DNA of 64,000 bases from Brevibacillus borstelensis. GTDB lineage: Bacteria; Bacillota; Bacilli; Brevibacillales; Brevibacillaceae. The notes under the pieces are model-generated. The model made no database searches. It was not told the origin of the DNA and saw only the letters and a list, made by a program, of their open reading frames with translations. The position numbers were made by a program, and so were the translations under genes. The stretch lies in NCBI RefSeq assembly GCF_003710865.1, contig NZ_RHHO01000026.1:1-64000 (forward strand), given 5' to 3'. Each line of letters starts with the position of its first letter. Within the stretch, counting starts at the first letter, position 1. Positions 16,278-24,503 of the stretch are shown here, piece after piece.

Positions 16278-17795
16278 TTACCCATTTGAAATTGGAAGCC
16301 TTACTTCAAAGCGTGCCCCTCCCAAACGCAGGGAGTTCTCCGCGAAAATTTCTCCTCCGTGGTCGAGGATGATTCGCTGTGTGGTGGACAGCCCAAGTCC
16401 GGTCCCGTCAGGCTTGGTCGTGTAAAAGGGAACGAATAAATTTTTTAATACCTTATCTTCCAGACCGGGACCGTCATCTTCGACGGTCAAGACGACCTGA
16501 TTAATCGACGCGTACACCGAGACTTCCACGATAGACCCCTTGGTCGCGATTGCCTCCATCGCGTTCTTGAGGATGTTGAGGACCGCTTGCTTGATGCGTG
16601 CCCTATACCCGTAAATGTACCATTCATCACCGGACCAATTCAGCTCCAGTCGAATCCCCCGTCTGTTGGACTCTGGCTCGAGCAAACGGATGACGCCGAG
16701 AACCTCATCCATGATCAGAAATCGCTCAGCCGCAATTTTGTCGTCCCGGTAGCGTGCAAGAACCAAGACATCGTTTAATAATCCGTCAATTCGCTCAATT
16801 TCAGTCAATATCACCGAAAAATACGAGGTGTTCTGCCGTGTCTCCGTCTGTTCGCGCAATAACTGGATAAACCCTTTGATTGATGTCAGGGGATTTCTTA
16901 TTTCATGGGCCATGCCGGCAGCGAGCTGCCCCACCGCCGCGAGTGCTTCCCGCTTGGTCAGCTCCTCCTCGTAGCGCTTGGCGTCGGTGATGTTTCTAAG
17001 GACTGAAATCGCTCCCCACAACTCACCCCTGTGATAAATCGGACTTGTACTGACGGTTGTCAGTGTACCGTTAATCTCCGCGACGTAATGTCCGGATTGG
17101 CCGCGTTCGATGACCCATTGAACAAACCTTTCATTTTCTCTGGGACGAAACGTCTCATCTATGTGCGTACCGATAATCTGCTGACGTTCCACTTGCTGCA
17201 ATTCCGCAAAGGAGTAGTTGGCTTCAACAATTCTTAGGTTGCGATCGATAATCAGCACCGCGATATCGGTCGACTGCAGAACAAGCTGAACCAATTCCTG
17301 TTCCGCCACTTCGGAAAACCGCTCGCGCGTCGCAGTGCCGGTCTGCATTTCCTTTTCACGCTGACTTTCTTCCGTTTCAAAAATGTGAATAAACATATCA
17401 ATCAAGCTGTCTACAAATTGATAGAGATCCAATCGAATCTGATACAGTTCCAGTCGCTCTTCCTCTGTAAATATGAAATAATGCGCATCTTGCTCCATTT
17501 GATCCAGCAAAGTATCCCGGCACATGCGTATCCGTTCCAATACACATGCCAGAGAAATTCCCTGTTTGGAACGATGGATCGCAATTTCTCTTGCTCCTTT
17601 TTCCACCTTCACGCGATCGCCTGTATGTATGTATTCGATCAAGCTCAGAATGAACGTTTCCAACCGAGACAACGTATACGAACGGTCTTCTAATACTAAT
17701 GCAGAGATTCGGTTATGATCAGACAGAAACCCATACGTTTTGGCCGCCAACTCAGGGGCCAGTCTCGTTAAGTGCTTTCTTATCCGGTTTTTCAC
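16278..17795 (-). CDS. PAS-domain sensor histidine kinase
   Basis: 505 aa without membrane helices. An N-terminal helical region (residues ~1-150, rather like RsbR N-terminal domains), a PAS domain (~170-270), a HisKA dimer with MAHEIRNPLTS (His297), and a HATPase with NAMEAI, DDGPGLED and GTGLGLS. The layout resembles soluble sporulation-type or NtrB-like kinases. No response regulator is next to it, so it is an orphan and may feed a phosphorelay. The start is GTG with AGGAG about 10 nt upstream. Confidence 0.88.
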   Translation of the reverse strand: MKNRIRKHLTRLAPELAAKTYGFLSDHNRISALVLEDRSYTLSRLETFILSLIEYIHTGDRVKVEKGAREIAIHRSKQGISLACVLERIRMCRDTLLDQMEQDAHYFIFTEEERLELYQIRLDLYQFVDSLIDMFIHIFETEESQREKEMQTGTATRERFSEVAEQELVQLVLQSTDIAVLIIDRNLRIVEANYSFAELQQVERQQIIGTHIDETFRPRENERFVQWVIERGQSGHYVAEINGTLTTVSTSPIYHRGELWGAISVLRNITDAKRYEEELTKREALAAVGQLAAGMAHEIRNPLTSIKGFIQLLREQTETRQNTSYFSVILTEIERIDGLLNDVLVLARYRDDKIAAERFLIMDEVLGVIRLLEPESNRRGIRLELNWSGDEWYIYGYRARIKQAVLNILKNAMEAIATKGSIVEVSVYASINQVVLTVEDDGPGLEDKVLKNLFVPFYTTKPDGTGLGLSTTQRIILDHGGEIFAENSLRLGGARFEVRLPISNG

Positions 17796-17877
17796 TCTCT
17801 ACCGGCTCCTTTGTCTTTTGTTTCTATATTTGAGAAAACATTCATACCCTATTTATTCCATAAACATGAAGGAATGT

Positions 17878-17924
17878 AAAGCGGCGTGACCACCCAATCA
17901 GGACAATTCACGCCGCTTTTTTTG
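17878..17924. terminator. Hairpin after the aromatic hydroxylase gene
   Basis: A perfect 12-bp stem (AAAGCGGCGTGA / TCACGCCGCTTT). The longer T-run is on the plus strand, where no gene arrives; on the minus strand TTTACATTC follows, enough for moderate termination of the hydroxylase transcript. Confidence 0.65.
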
Positions 17925-17928
17925 GTTC

Positions 17929-19686
17929 TTACAATCCGAGCAGTTGAAGCCCGTTCACGATGAGTTGCTTTTGGTCTGGATTTGCATCCTTCAACTTCTC
18001 CAAGACGGAATGCAGCCTGCTTTGTTCATGCTCCGTCCCGGCCTGACGATAAAGGATTTCCAGGAGCTCCAAGCGAATCAGCCAGTCTTCCGGATAGTCG
18101 GCGTCGAGCTCATCGAGGATCGTGAGCAATGTATCGCGATCAAAAGCTTGCTGCTTCTCCCGGATGTTTCGGACCTGTTGATACAGCTGATGCAGTCTGA
18201 TTTGCTCAGGTGAGTAGCTGGACTGTCTGGCCGATATCACGGATGGCTTGTGTGTACCTGTAGCAAAGGCTTCCCTGTCGGCAGCCCCGGCAAAAACCGA
18301 AACGATCCGCTCCCCTACCGCCATGTCGAACGTCCCCCACTCTGCTTGGAAAAGCGTTTTGTCCTGATACGTCACAGTGCACTCATCGAAGCCGATGAGC
18401 ACAAGCCGTCCTCCCTCCCGGAGAATGTAACGGACTACTCCCGCCACTTGGAGACCGGACTCAAATGACAGGATAGAACGTTTTCCGGGCACGATTCCTT
18501 TTTCCTGCAATTGTTCATCCGTAAAGCACTCCAAAGGTGTGCTCTCCCCCGCCAACCGGCCGATTGGGGAGCCAAAGCCCTCGGCATGGTATTGCTTGCC
18601 GTGGCCTGGCAGCTCTTTATTTCCGACAGCCAACGCGGACGGCCCTGTTGTTTTCAGGTAGACCGCCTCTCCTTGGCTGTCAAATTCCAGCTCCGCCAAG
18701 ATGCCGCTAACCTGCAGCCCTGAGCTGTAAACGGCCGTCGTCGTTTGCGGCATGTTTCTCGCCTTGATCAAGCTTTCCGTCCCGCCGACATTCAGCGCCA
18801 TGCGCTTGGAATATTCCAAAATCGCGTCAATCAGCTCCTGGAAATCGCGGCATACAAAAAGCTGCGGCTGCGGTTTTGTGATGTCATAATCGGTCTCGAT
18901 GCACGCCTGCAGCGAAAACGGAATTTTCTTTACATCATCCTGCAAGCAGCTGATGCTCTCACCGACAGAGGAAAGCAGACCGGCACCGTATATGCGAGGA
19001 TTTTCACAATCGCCAATCAAGCCGTACTCGACTGTCCACCAGTACAGACGCGCCAGCTCATTTGCTTCGGAAACATTCTGGACCGCCTTTGCTTTGCGCT
19101 CCAGCTCCTCTTCGGCTTGTCTGATGACTTCCTCAGTGGATTCCGGGTCTTCTTTTACAATGGAAAGGTAGCGGATCGCTTCGTACAACTCGTAATCTTC
19201 CTTGGAGGAAAGCGCGCGGGACCCGATTTCCCCGAATATTTTCAAATAGGAACGGTACGTCTCATCCAAAATAATCGGAGCATGACCTGCCGCCTCATGA
19301 ATGATGTCCGGTGCCGGCGTATACGCAATATGATCGTATTGCCGAATATCGCACGCGATCGGCAGGATGCGATGTGCTTGAAAATCAAAGAAAGCGACAG
19401 CCGGAATGAAACCGTCAATCGTGACAGCCCCCCAGCCGATCTTTGCCAGGCATTCATTCATCTCACGGATGTTGGGGATTCGCTCTACGCTGATTCCAGA
19501 GAGCCGCAGCCCCTCCAGGTAGGCGCTGTGTGCAGTCTGCCCGAGATAATGATGATTTTGCCGCATGACATAGCGCCATACAGCGTGGTCAATTGGCGTG
19601 TACTGTTCGTAATCTTGCTCCACTACAAATTCCTTCAGGTGAATAGGTACTTGAACGAGAGAAAAATCAGGTTCTACGCGACTCAT
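17929..19686 (-). CDS. Aromatic amino acid (phenylalanine 4-) hydroxylase, long form
   Basis: About 585 aa. The catalytic domain fills the first ~300 residues, with iron ligands His130 and His135 in HEAAGHAP and Glu220 in YWWTVEYGLIG. It should convert phenylalanine to tyrosine with O2 and a pterin. The remaining ~280 residues replace the regulatory ACT domain of animal enzymes. This extension, including two related stretches beginning SGLQVSGILAEL and SGLQVAGVVRYI, is known in Bacillales forms, but its role is not. ATG 19686 has GGGG at 8 nt. No pterin recycling gene is adjacent. Confidence 0.88.
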   Translation of the reverse strand: MSRVEPDFSLVQVPIHLKEFVVEQDYEQYTPIDHAVWRYVMRQNHHYLGQTAHSAYLEGLRLSGISVERIPNIREMNECLAKIGWGAVTIDGFIPAVAFFDFQAHRILPIACDIRQYDHIAYTPAPDIIHEAAGHAPIILDETYRSYLKIFGEIGSRALSSKEDYELYEAIRYLSIVKEDPESTEEVIRQAEEELERKAKAVQNVSEANELARLYWWTVEYGLIGDCENPRIYGAGLLSSVGESISCLQDDVKKIPFSLQACIETDYDITKPQPQLFVCRDFQELIDAILEYSKRMALNVGGTESLIKARNMPQTTTAVYSSGLQVSGILAELEFDSQGEAVYLKTTGPSALAVGNKELPGHGKQYHAEGFGSPIGRLAGESTPLECFTDEQLQEKGIVPGKRSILSFESGLQVAGVVRYILREGGRLVLIGFDECTVTYQDKTLFQAEWGTFDMAVGERIVSVFAGAADREAFATGTHKPSVISARQSSYSPEQIRLHQLYQQVRNIREKQQAFDRDTLLTILDELDADYPEDWLIRLELLEILYRQAGTEHEQSRLHSVLEKLKDANPDQKQLIVNGLQLLGL

Positions 19687-19804
19687 ACTCACTTCCCCTT
19701 TATCAGGATAGTAACCATGTAAGCGTTTTCTCGACTCACCTTATCATATCATGATCAGGTTACAAATTGTGCAAAGAATGTTTATTGCAAAACTTATCTG
19801 AATG

Positions 19805-19844
19805 AAAAAAGGCATCCGCCTGCTTTATGCGCAAACGAATGCCT
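19805..19844 (-). terminator. Terminator of the ABM monooxygenase gene
   Basis: Stem AGGCATTCG / CGGATGCCT (one G-U) followed by TTTTTT on the minus strand. Confidence 0.85.
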
Positions 19845-19850
19845 GTACAT

Positions 19851-20141
19851 TTACGAAGATGCCTTTACCTGATAGGTGCGCAGCTCGGACTTGACCGGGC
19901 TGTTCGGATTGCTGCCTGCATGCGAGCGTTTGAACGCCTCGCTCTGTGTCCAATTCAGGAAATCCTGCTCGCTTTCCCATTTGGTAAACACGGTATACTC
20001 ATCGCCCTGGGTAGGCGCCAGAAACAGGAACTCCAGGAATCCCGGGACATTTTTCATCCGCTCGCCGCCCTCACTGAAGGCTTTTTCCAGGTGAGCCCGA
20101 TAGTCGGACGGTACGGTCAAACGATTCATCGATACATACAT
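19851..20141 (-). CDS. Antibiotic biosynthesis monooxygenase / heme-degrading type protein
   Basis: About 96 aa of the dimeric alpha/beta-barrel ABM fold: MYVSMNRLTVP, then VPGFLEFLFLAP and YTVFTKWESEQDFLNWTQSEAFKRSH. The W-E-S-x-x-D-F and the later His are shared with HmoA/HmoB/IsdG-like heme oxygenases, so heme degradation is possible but not shown. ATG 20141 has GGGG 9 nt upstream. Single gene. Confidence 0.8.
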   Translation of the reverse strand: MYVSMNRLTVPSDYRAHLEKAFSEGGERMKNVPGFLEFLFLAPTQGDEYTVFTKWESEQDFLNWTQSEAFKRSHAGSNPNSPVKSELRTYQVKASS

Positions 20142-20201
20142 GTACTTGCACCCCTTTCCAACCTGATCAAACCTATTATACAAAAAAGCGCTCCAGGAAC
20201 C

Positions 20202-20235
20202 AAAAAGCCGCAGGCAGCTTACGGGCGCCTGCGGT
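20202..20235 (-). terminator. Terminator of the hypothetical gene at 20219-21130
   Basis: Perfect CCGCAGGC / GCCTGCGG stem with the stop codon in the loop and CTTTTTGG after it on the minus strand. Confidence 0.8.
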
Positions 20236-21130
20236 TTATTTGTTGCTCCAGCATGATATCGACCAAAAGAATATCCTGAAGCGGGTCCTTGGGATCTGTG
20301 GTCAAAAGCGATGCGACCGCAGCAATCGAACAGCGCACGGCGTGATAAGAGTAGAATGCATCCCGCTCGTCGTCATTGGATAAGGAAAGGTCGGACAGCT
20401 CGTGTATCGGATAGGGAAAATCTGTTTCGACACCTGCTCGATCAAGTACGACCAGCGCCTGCTTGATCGCCAGCAGAGCCGCGCTTACGCTGATTCCGTA
20501 TTCCTGGCGTAGCTCATCCCACACCTGAAAGGCTGATCGTTCAACACGCTCCTGATTGGGTCTGGTAATAATACCCGACTTTCGCCCTTCCTTCAGCAGC
20601 CAGTCAACGAGGATATCCTGTCTGGGCGGAAATGCAAACACTTGCAGCTTCAGCTCCAGCTCCGTGGGCGTATCCTTCGCAAATCGGGCATGGGATAGCG
20701 ACATCTCATAGCGCCTCGAAGGATGGCCCGGAACCGTGACAAAAACCGTCTCCTGACGAATAGCGGCTACCTGCAGCTTGGTCCTTGCCGGTATTCGAGC
20801 CTGGGGCGCCTTTTCCCTGCGAATATTGCCGGGGATCAGCTCAGTGCCGAACAGATGGTACTCCAGCGGTGAATCAATCCAGGGAATAGGCTCTCGATTC
20901 AGAATCTCATACAATCCGTTGAACGTGATCCACTCGCCAGGACGCTTTTGATACCGAACCAGGGCGGCATGCCGTTCTTCTTCAGGCGTCACGCTCTCTG
21001 TATCGGGGTGATCTTCGGCAGGGGCAAGCCGCTTATGTTCCACAAGCGCACAATCCGTCAGCTGGAGGCGCTCCAATAACTCTCGTTTGCTTACCCATTC
21101 ATAGCCAATCCGGTAAATTCGATGTTTCAT
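20219..21130 (-). CDS. Hypothetical protein, ~303 aa
   Basis: Soluble, with no signal peptide. The sequence is irregular with few recognisable motifs; it contains PGEWITFNGLYEILN and a C-terminal half rich in helices (DERDAFYSYHAVRCSIAAVASLL). I do not recognise a family. ATG 21130 has GGAGGTGG 5 nt before it. It follows thiE by 57 nt on the same strand, so read-through from the thiamine unit is possible; the terminator after it marks the likely operon end. Confidence 0.75.
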   Translation of the reverse strand: MKHRIYRIGYEWVSKRELLERLQLTDCALVEHKRLAPAEDHPDTESVTPEEERHAALVRYQKRPGEWITFNGLYEILNREPIPWIDSPLEYHLFGTELIPGNIRREKAPQARIPARTKLQVAAIRQETVFVTVPGHPSRRYEMSLSHARFAKDTPTELELKLQVFAFPPRQDILVDWLLKEGRKSGIITRPNQERVERSAFQVWDELRQEYGISVSAALLAIKQALVVLDRAGVETDFPYPIHELSDLSLSNDDERDAFYSYHAVRCSIAAVASLLTTDPKDPLQDILLVDIMLEQQINRRRP

Positions 21131-21187
21131 CTGTTCCACCTCCCTCGCCAGGTTCAAGTTCCCGGTCTGTCTATGGTACGTTATGTG

Positions 21188-21868
21188 TCAGCGTGGCTGT
21201 CCGTTCCTCGTACGATTGACGACTTCATTCAGTTCACGAGCCGCTTGCTCGGGAGATGCGGCCTTGCTGATCGCACTGATCACGGCCACGCCATCCGCTC
21301 CGGCAGCCAGAACAGCAGCAGCATTTTCCAGCGTAATCCCGCCAATTCCTACGATCGGCAGCGACCCTCCCACCGCCTCGCGTATTTGCCCCAGTCCTGC
21401 AGGACCGATCGGTTCTCCTGCATCCGCCTTGGACGCTGTGGCATACATGGCACCAACGCCGATACAGTCTGCTCCACCTGCCATCGCTTCCCTGGCTTCT
21501 TCCACTGTACCCGCAGATACGCCAATGTACATCGATTCTCCCACCAGGGCACGTACGTCTTTTAGATGCATGTCATCCTGACCCACATGAACGCCGTCTG
21601 CTTGCAGGTCAATCGCCAGGTCAACATCGTCATTGACGAAGAAAATGGCTTGATATTGATGGGCAAGCCGCTTCATTTCGGCTCCAAGCCGAGCCTTCTC
21701 TTCGCGGGTCAATTTGCTTCCTTTATCGCGGAGCTGCAAAGTACCCGCGCCCCCTTTCAGGGCTTGCTCGACGATTTCCAGCGTACGCGCGGCCGAATAT
21801 CCGCAATCCTGGGTTCCTACGACAAAATAGACACCCATTTTTTCTCGCAATCGCTCTGTGTTTCTCAT
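21188..21868 (-). CDS. thiE: Thiamine phosphate synthase
   Basis: About 226 aa (beta/alpha)8 barrel. ThiE motifs: GTLQLRDKGS (pyrimidine/PPi loop), FVNDDVDLAIDLQADGVHVGQDD, GVGAMYATASK and VGIGGI. It joins hydroxymethylpyrimidine diphosphate with thiazole phosphate to give thiamine phosphate. The start overlaps the tenI stop as ATGA, so the two are coupled. The rest of the thi genes are not in the window. Confidence 0.92.
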   Translation of the reverse strand: MRNTERLREKMGVYFVVGTQDCGYSAARTLEIVEQALKGGAGTLQLRDKGSKLTREEKARLGAEMKRLAHQYQAIFFVNDDVDLAIDLQADGVHVGQDDMHLKDVRALVGESMYIGVSAGTVEEAREAMAGGADCIGVGAMYATASKADAGEPIGPAGLGQIREAVGGSLPIVGIGGITLENAAAVLAAGADGVAVISAISKAASPEQAARELNEVVNRTRNGQPR

Positions 21869-22500
21869 CCCGTTTCCCCCTTCCACCTGTCAAGCGCTTC
21901 CCTGTATGAGCGGGCAGCTCGCTTCACGTCTGCTGCATCTGTTATTCCTGAAAGCGCCGCAATGCCAGCACAGCCCGCCGCGAGCACCTGGCCTGCATTG
22001 TCGGGCTTGATCCCGCCAAGCCCGATCACCGGGATAGAGAGCGCTTCGACGATGGTTTTCAATTCCCCCGTCCCTCTGGGAGCCAAACCCGGTTTGGAAC
22101 GACTGGGAAAAATATGGCCGTACAAAACGTAGTCCGCCCCTTGCTCGGCGGCTTCCATTGCTTCTGTCATAGAGTGCACCGAGCACCCGACCTTTTGCCC
22201 GGGCGACAGTACTCTTCTGGCCGCTTTGACCGGCAAGCTGTGGTAAGCGAGATGTGCCCCGCAGCATTGGACGGCTGCTGCCACGTCGACGCGGTCATTG
22301 ATCAGGATGCTTTCGCGTGGCATGACTCCCGCCAAGGCCTCCGCCCACTCCATGATTTCGCGAGCCGTACGGTGCTTTTCCCGAATATGGAGCCGATCCA
22401 TTCCTCCGCTGTATGCGGCTTCGGCCATGCGCAGCACCTCGTCGAGCTCCTGTCGTCCGCTCGTTATGACGTGCAGCTCAGGTTTGTACAGCTTGCCCAT
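21865..22500 (-). CDS. tenI: Thiazole tautomerase TenI
   Basis: 211 aa barrel related to ThiE but lacking its full substrate loop: LHIREKHRTAREI, ILINDRVDVAAAV, LAYHSLPV and LYGHIFPSRSKPG. TenI aromatises the thiazole product that ThiE then uses. Overlaps its neighbours on both sides (23 nt with the upstream unknown gene). Confidence 0.9.
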   Translation of the reverse strand: MGKLYKPELHVITSGRQELDEVLRMAEAAYSGGMDRLHIREKHRTAREIMEWAEALAGVMPRESILINDRVDVAAAVQCCGAHLAYHSLPVKAARRVLSPGQKVGCSVHSMTEAMEAAEQGADYVLYGHIFPSRSKPGLAPRGTGELKTIVEALSIPVIGLGGIKPDNAGQVLAAGCAGIAALSGITDAADVKRAARSYREALDRWKGETG

Positions 22501-22837
22501 GTCCGCCTCCAGACAGCACCGTCAGACACTCCTGCAGCCATTTGGCTGTTTTTTCATTTTGCTCTTCAGGCATGCGAGCGACCATCTCGGCAACCAGTCT
22601 GCGCAAAAAGAACGATTGCGGCAAGCTGAGCGGAAACGTCACGGTCCGCGGTTTTTGTTCCTGCTCTTCCAGCTTTTGCACCCCGGCCAGCAGTATATCG
22701 GCGATGGATTCTATCAAGTCTCTCGTATTTTCCTGCTCGCGCAGATCATCGTAGCATCCGTCCATCAACCGGCACAAAATGAGGAAGGCCTGTGTGGACA
22801 GCGTAAAAGGTTGTACATCCTGCAACGGTTCGGTCAC
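22478..22837 (-). CDS. Hypothetical protein co-transcribed with tenI-thiE
   Basis: About 119 aa, helical, no membrane segment. The start is GTG 22837 because GGAGGGG stands 6 nt before it; an ATG 15 nt upstream overlaps that ribosome site. It contains LSTQAFLILCRLMDGCYDDL and LSLPQSFFLRRLVAEMVARMPEE. The family is not recognised. Its 23-nt overlap with tenI ties it to the thiamine unit. No TPP riboswitch was found upstream. Confidence 0.7.
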   Translation of the reverse strand: MTEPLQDVQPFTLSTQAFLILCRLMDGCYDDLREQENTRDLIESIADILLAGVQKLEEQEQKPRTVTFPLSLPQSFFLRRLVAEMVARMPEEQNEKTAKWLQECLTVLSGGGHGQAVQT

Positions 22838-22929
22838 GATTTTCCCCTCCATAAAAACAAAGCGAAACTCTGGTTATTATAGCACATTCTTTTCGTCAGA
22901 CAGAATTTCACGGTGTCGCTTTTCAGCAA

Positions 22930-22964
22930 ATAAAATGCGAGCCGTTTACACTCGTTCGGCTCGC
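22930..22964 (-). terminator. Terminator after the small Asn-rich gene
   Basis: Perfect 8-bp stem GCGAGCCG / CGGCTCGC, then ATTTTATTT on the minus strand. Confidence 0.75.
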
Positions 22965-22975
22965 ACGGTTTTCAT

Positions 22976-23092
22976 TTACGGTTTGTTGCGGTCGTTGTGG
23001 TTGGACTGACGCAGGTTGGTGTTTTTATCGTGCTCATCCAGCGTTTTTCCACGGTGTTTGCCCAGATCCTTGCTGTTGTTGTTCTTGCCCAT
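22976..23092 (-). CDS. Small Asn/Lys/His-rich protein, possibly spore-associated
   Basis: 38 aa, MGKNNNSKDLGKHRG... ending NDRNKP, very hydrophilic and basic. GGAGGTGG lies 4 nt before the ATG and a good terminator follows, so the reading is well supported despite its length. The composition recalls minor small acid-soluble spore proteins, but I cannot assign it to a named one. Confidence 0.7.
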   Translation of the reverse strand: MGKNNNSKDLGKHRGKTLDEHDKNTNLRQSNHNDRNKP

Positions 23093-23172
23093 GTGCCCAC
23101 CTCCCTTTACAAGCATCAACTGGTAGCGTCCCCTGTCAAAGGCGCTTTTATCAGGAGGCAGGACTTGCTTAA

Positions 23173-23583
23173 TCAAAGGGTCCGGGACGGCCGGCGAATG
23201 AGGGCGTAGACGATGGCAAACGGAATCCGCCAGCCCAGCAAAAAGGCGAGCATGATAAAATACGCAACGGCGGCGAACAGCCAGGTGAGCGGTGTTCCCA
23301 GCCAGAGTGTACGAATGACCAGACCGATGGGTGCCGCAATCGTCCACATGAGCAGGACGTTAAGCAATTGCTTGCCCGCCTTCTCCAATGAGTGGCGCCG
23401 ATACGGATGGAAAAACAGCGCGACCAATATCCAGGCCAAGAGGAACGGAGCCAGCGTTTCCATGATCCCTGATGCAGTGGCCGGAAGTCCGTGCGCCAGC
23501 TTTCCGTAATACGTAAACAGCAAAAAGGCGGCCAGATCGCCTGCGAGCAGGACGTAACCGGCCGGAGCGTGTATCCGTTTCAT
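23173..23583 (-). CDS. DUF3054-type membrane protein
   Basis: About 136 aa with four predicted membrane helices. The pattern (LLAGDLAAFLLFTYYG..., PFLLAWILVALFF, RTLWLGTPLTWLF, FLLGWRIPFA) fits DUF3054 proteins of unknown function. ATG 23583 is preferred over a TTG two codons upstream; the ribosome site is TGAGGA. It precedes the small Asn-rich gene by 80 nt. Confidence 0.75.
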   Translation of the reverse strand: MKRIHAPAGYVLLAGDLAAFLLFTYYGKLAHGLPATASGIMETLAPFLLAWILVALFFHPYRRHSLEKAGKQLLNVLLMWTIAAPIGLVIRTLWLGTPLTWLFAAVAYFIMLAFLLGWRIPFAIVYALIRRPSRTL

Positions 23584-23667
23584 GAACAATCCTCAACTCT
23601 TCCTATTTAGATGGTGACACGCTCATTGTACACATCTCTCTCGTCCATCCACAATCCGTTTTGCCCG

Positions 23668-24258
23668 TTATTCACCAAACAGCAACATTTGGAGCTTTTG
23701 ATCCACCTGCGGCCATTCCCTGTCCAAAATGCTGAAATAGACCGAATCGCGAATATACCCGTCGCGGACAATCATATGATTGCGCAGGGTTCCCTCGTAA
23801 ACGCCACCGATTCTTTTGATGGCCCGTTGGGAATTTACATTGCGGGCATCCGTTTTCAGCTGGACGCGAATGCAACCGAGCTCTTCGAAACAGTGACGCA
23901 ATAGCAGCCATTTGCACTCCGTATTTACTTTCGTCTTCCAGACGGAGGGCGTCAGCCACGTATAGCCGATCTCCAGCCCGCGGTCTTTTTTCGAGATTTT
24001 CAAAAATCGGGTGCTGCCGATTACTTGTCCGTCTTCCTTCCTGACGATCGCAAAAGGCAGCTCTGTTCCGCTCGCCTGGTTCTCCAGCGCCGTTTCGATA
24101 AAACGCTGGGCGTCTTCGGGCTGTCGTATCACTGTTGACATATAGCTCCATATCTCCTCGTAATTCCCTGCCTGAAATACACCTTCGCAATGCCTGGTGT
24201 CCAGCGGTTCCAGACGAACCTGCTTTCCTTCGAGGGTGATTGGACTGATTTGCAGCAT
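23668..24258 (-). CDS. GNAT-family N-acetyltransferase (RimJ/RimL-like)
   Basis: About 196 aa. GNAT fold with VRLEPLDTRHCEGVF, a GSTRFLKISKKDRGLEIGYTWL core and the acceptor-site end RVQLKTDARNVNSQRAIKRIG, GxxxEGTLRNH typical of RimJ/RimL relatives. The substrate is unknown. AAGGAG is about 10 nt before ATG 24258, and a promoter lies upstream. Confidence 0.88.
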   Translation of the reverse strand: MLQISPITLEGKQVRLEPLDTRHCEGVFQAGNYEEIWSYMSTVIRQPEDAQRFIETALENQASGTELPFAIVRKEDGQVIGSTRFLKISKKDRGLEIGYTWLTPSVWKTKVNTECKWLLLRHCFEELGCIRVQLKTDARNVNSQRAIKRIGGVYEGTLRNHMIVRDGYIRDSVYFSILDREWPQVDQKLQMLLFGE

Positions 24259-24323
24259 ACAAACTCGCTCCTTTGCTGTTCTGCCTTTTGCGTATAACAG
24301 AACAGTCCTTTTAAATTTTTCCA

Positions 24324-24352
24324 AGGATAATGGCGACGCTCACTTTTGTCAA
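24324..24352 (-). promoter_or_regulatory. Promoter of the GNAT gene
   Basis: Minus-strand TTGACA (24352-24347), 17 nt, TATCCT (24329-24324). Confidence 0.6.
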
Positions 24353-24503
24353 GACGATGCTAGAATGCGAGAATAAAAGGGCGGCACAGCAGAACACGGT
24401 CAGAAAAGAATTCGTCACAACCCAAGTGGGAAAAAGGTAGATTCAAACGGGGCGTTCGTGTACAGTTAGAAGAGGAATTAAGGGGATGTGGAGGTTAGGA
24501 AAG

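Noticed and set aside
22838..22975. TPP riboswitch before the tenI-thiE unit
   Set aside because: The conserved TPP aptamer segments are not present in the gap.
22976..23347. Longer minus-strand frame containing the 38-aa gene
   Set aside because: The upstream part overlaps the DUF3054 gene and lacks a start signal; only the last 38 codons follow a strong ribosome site.
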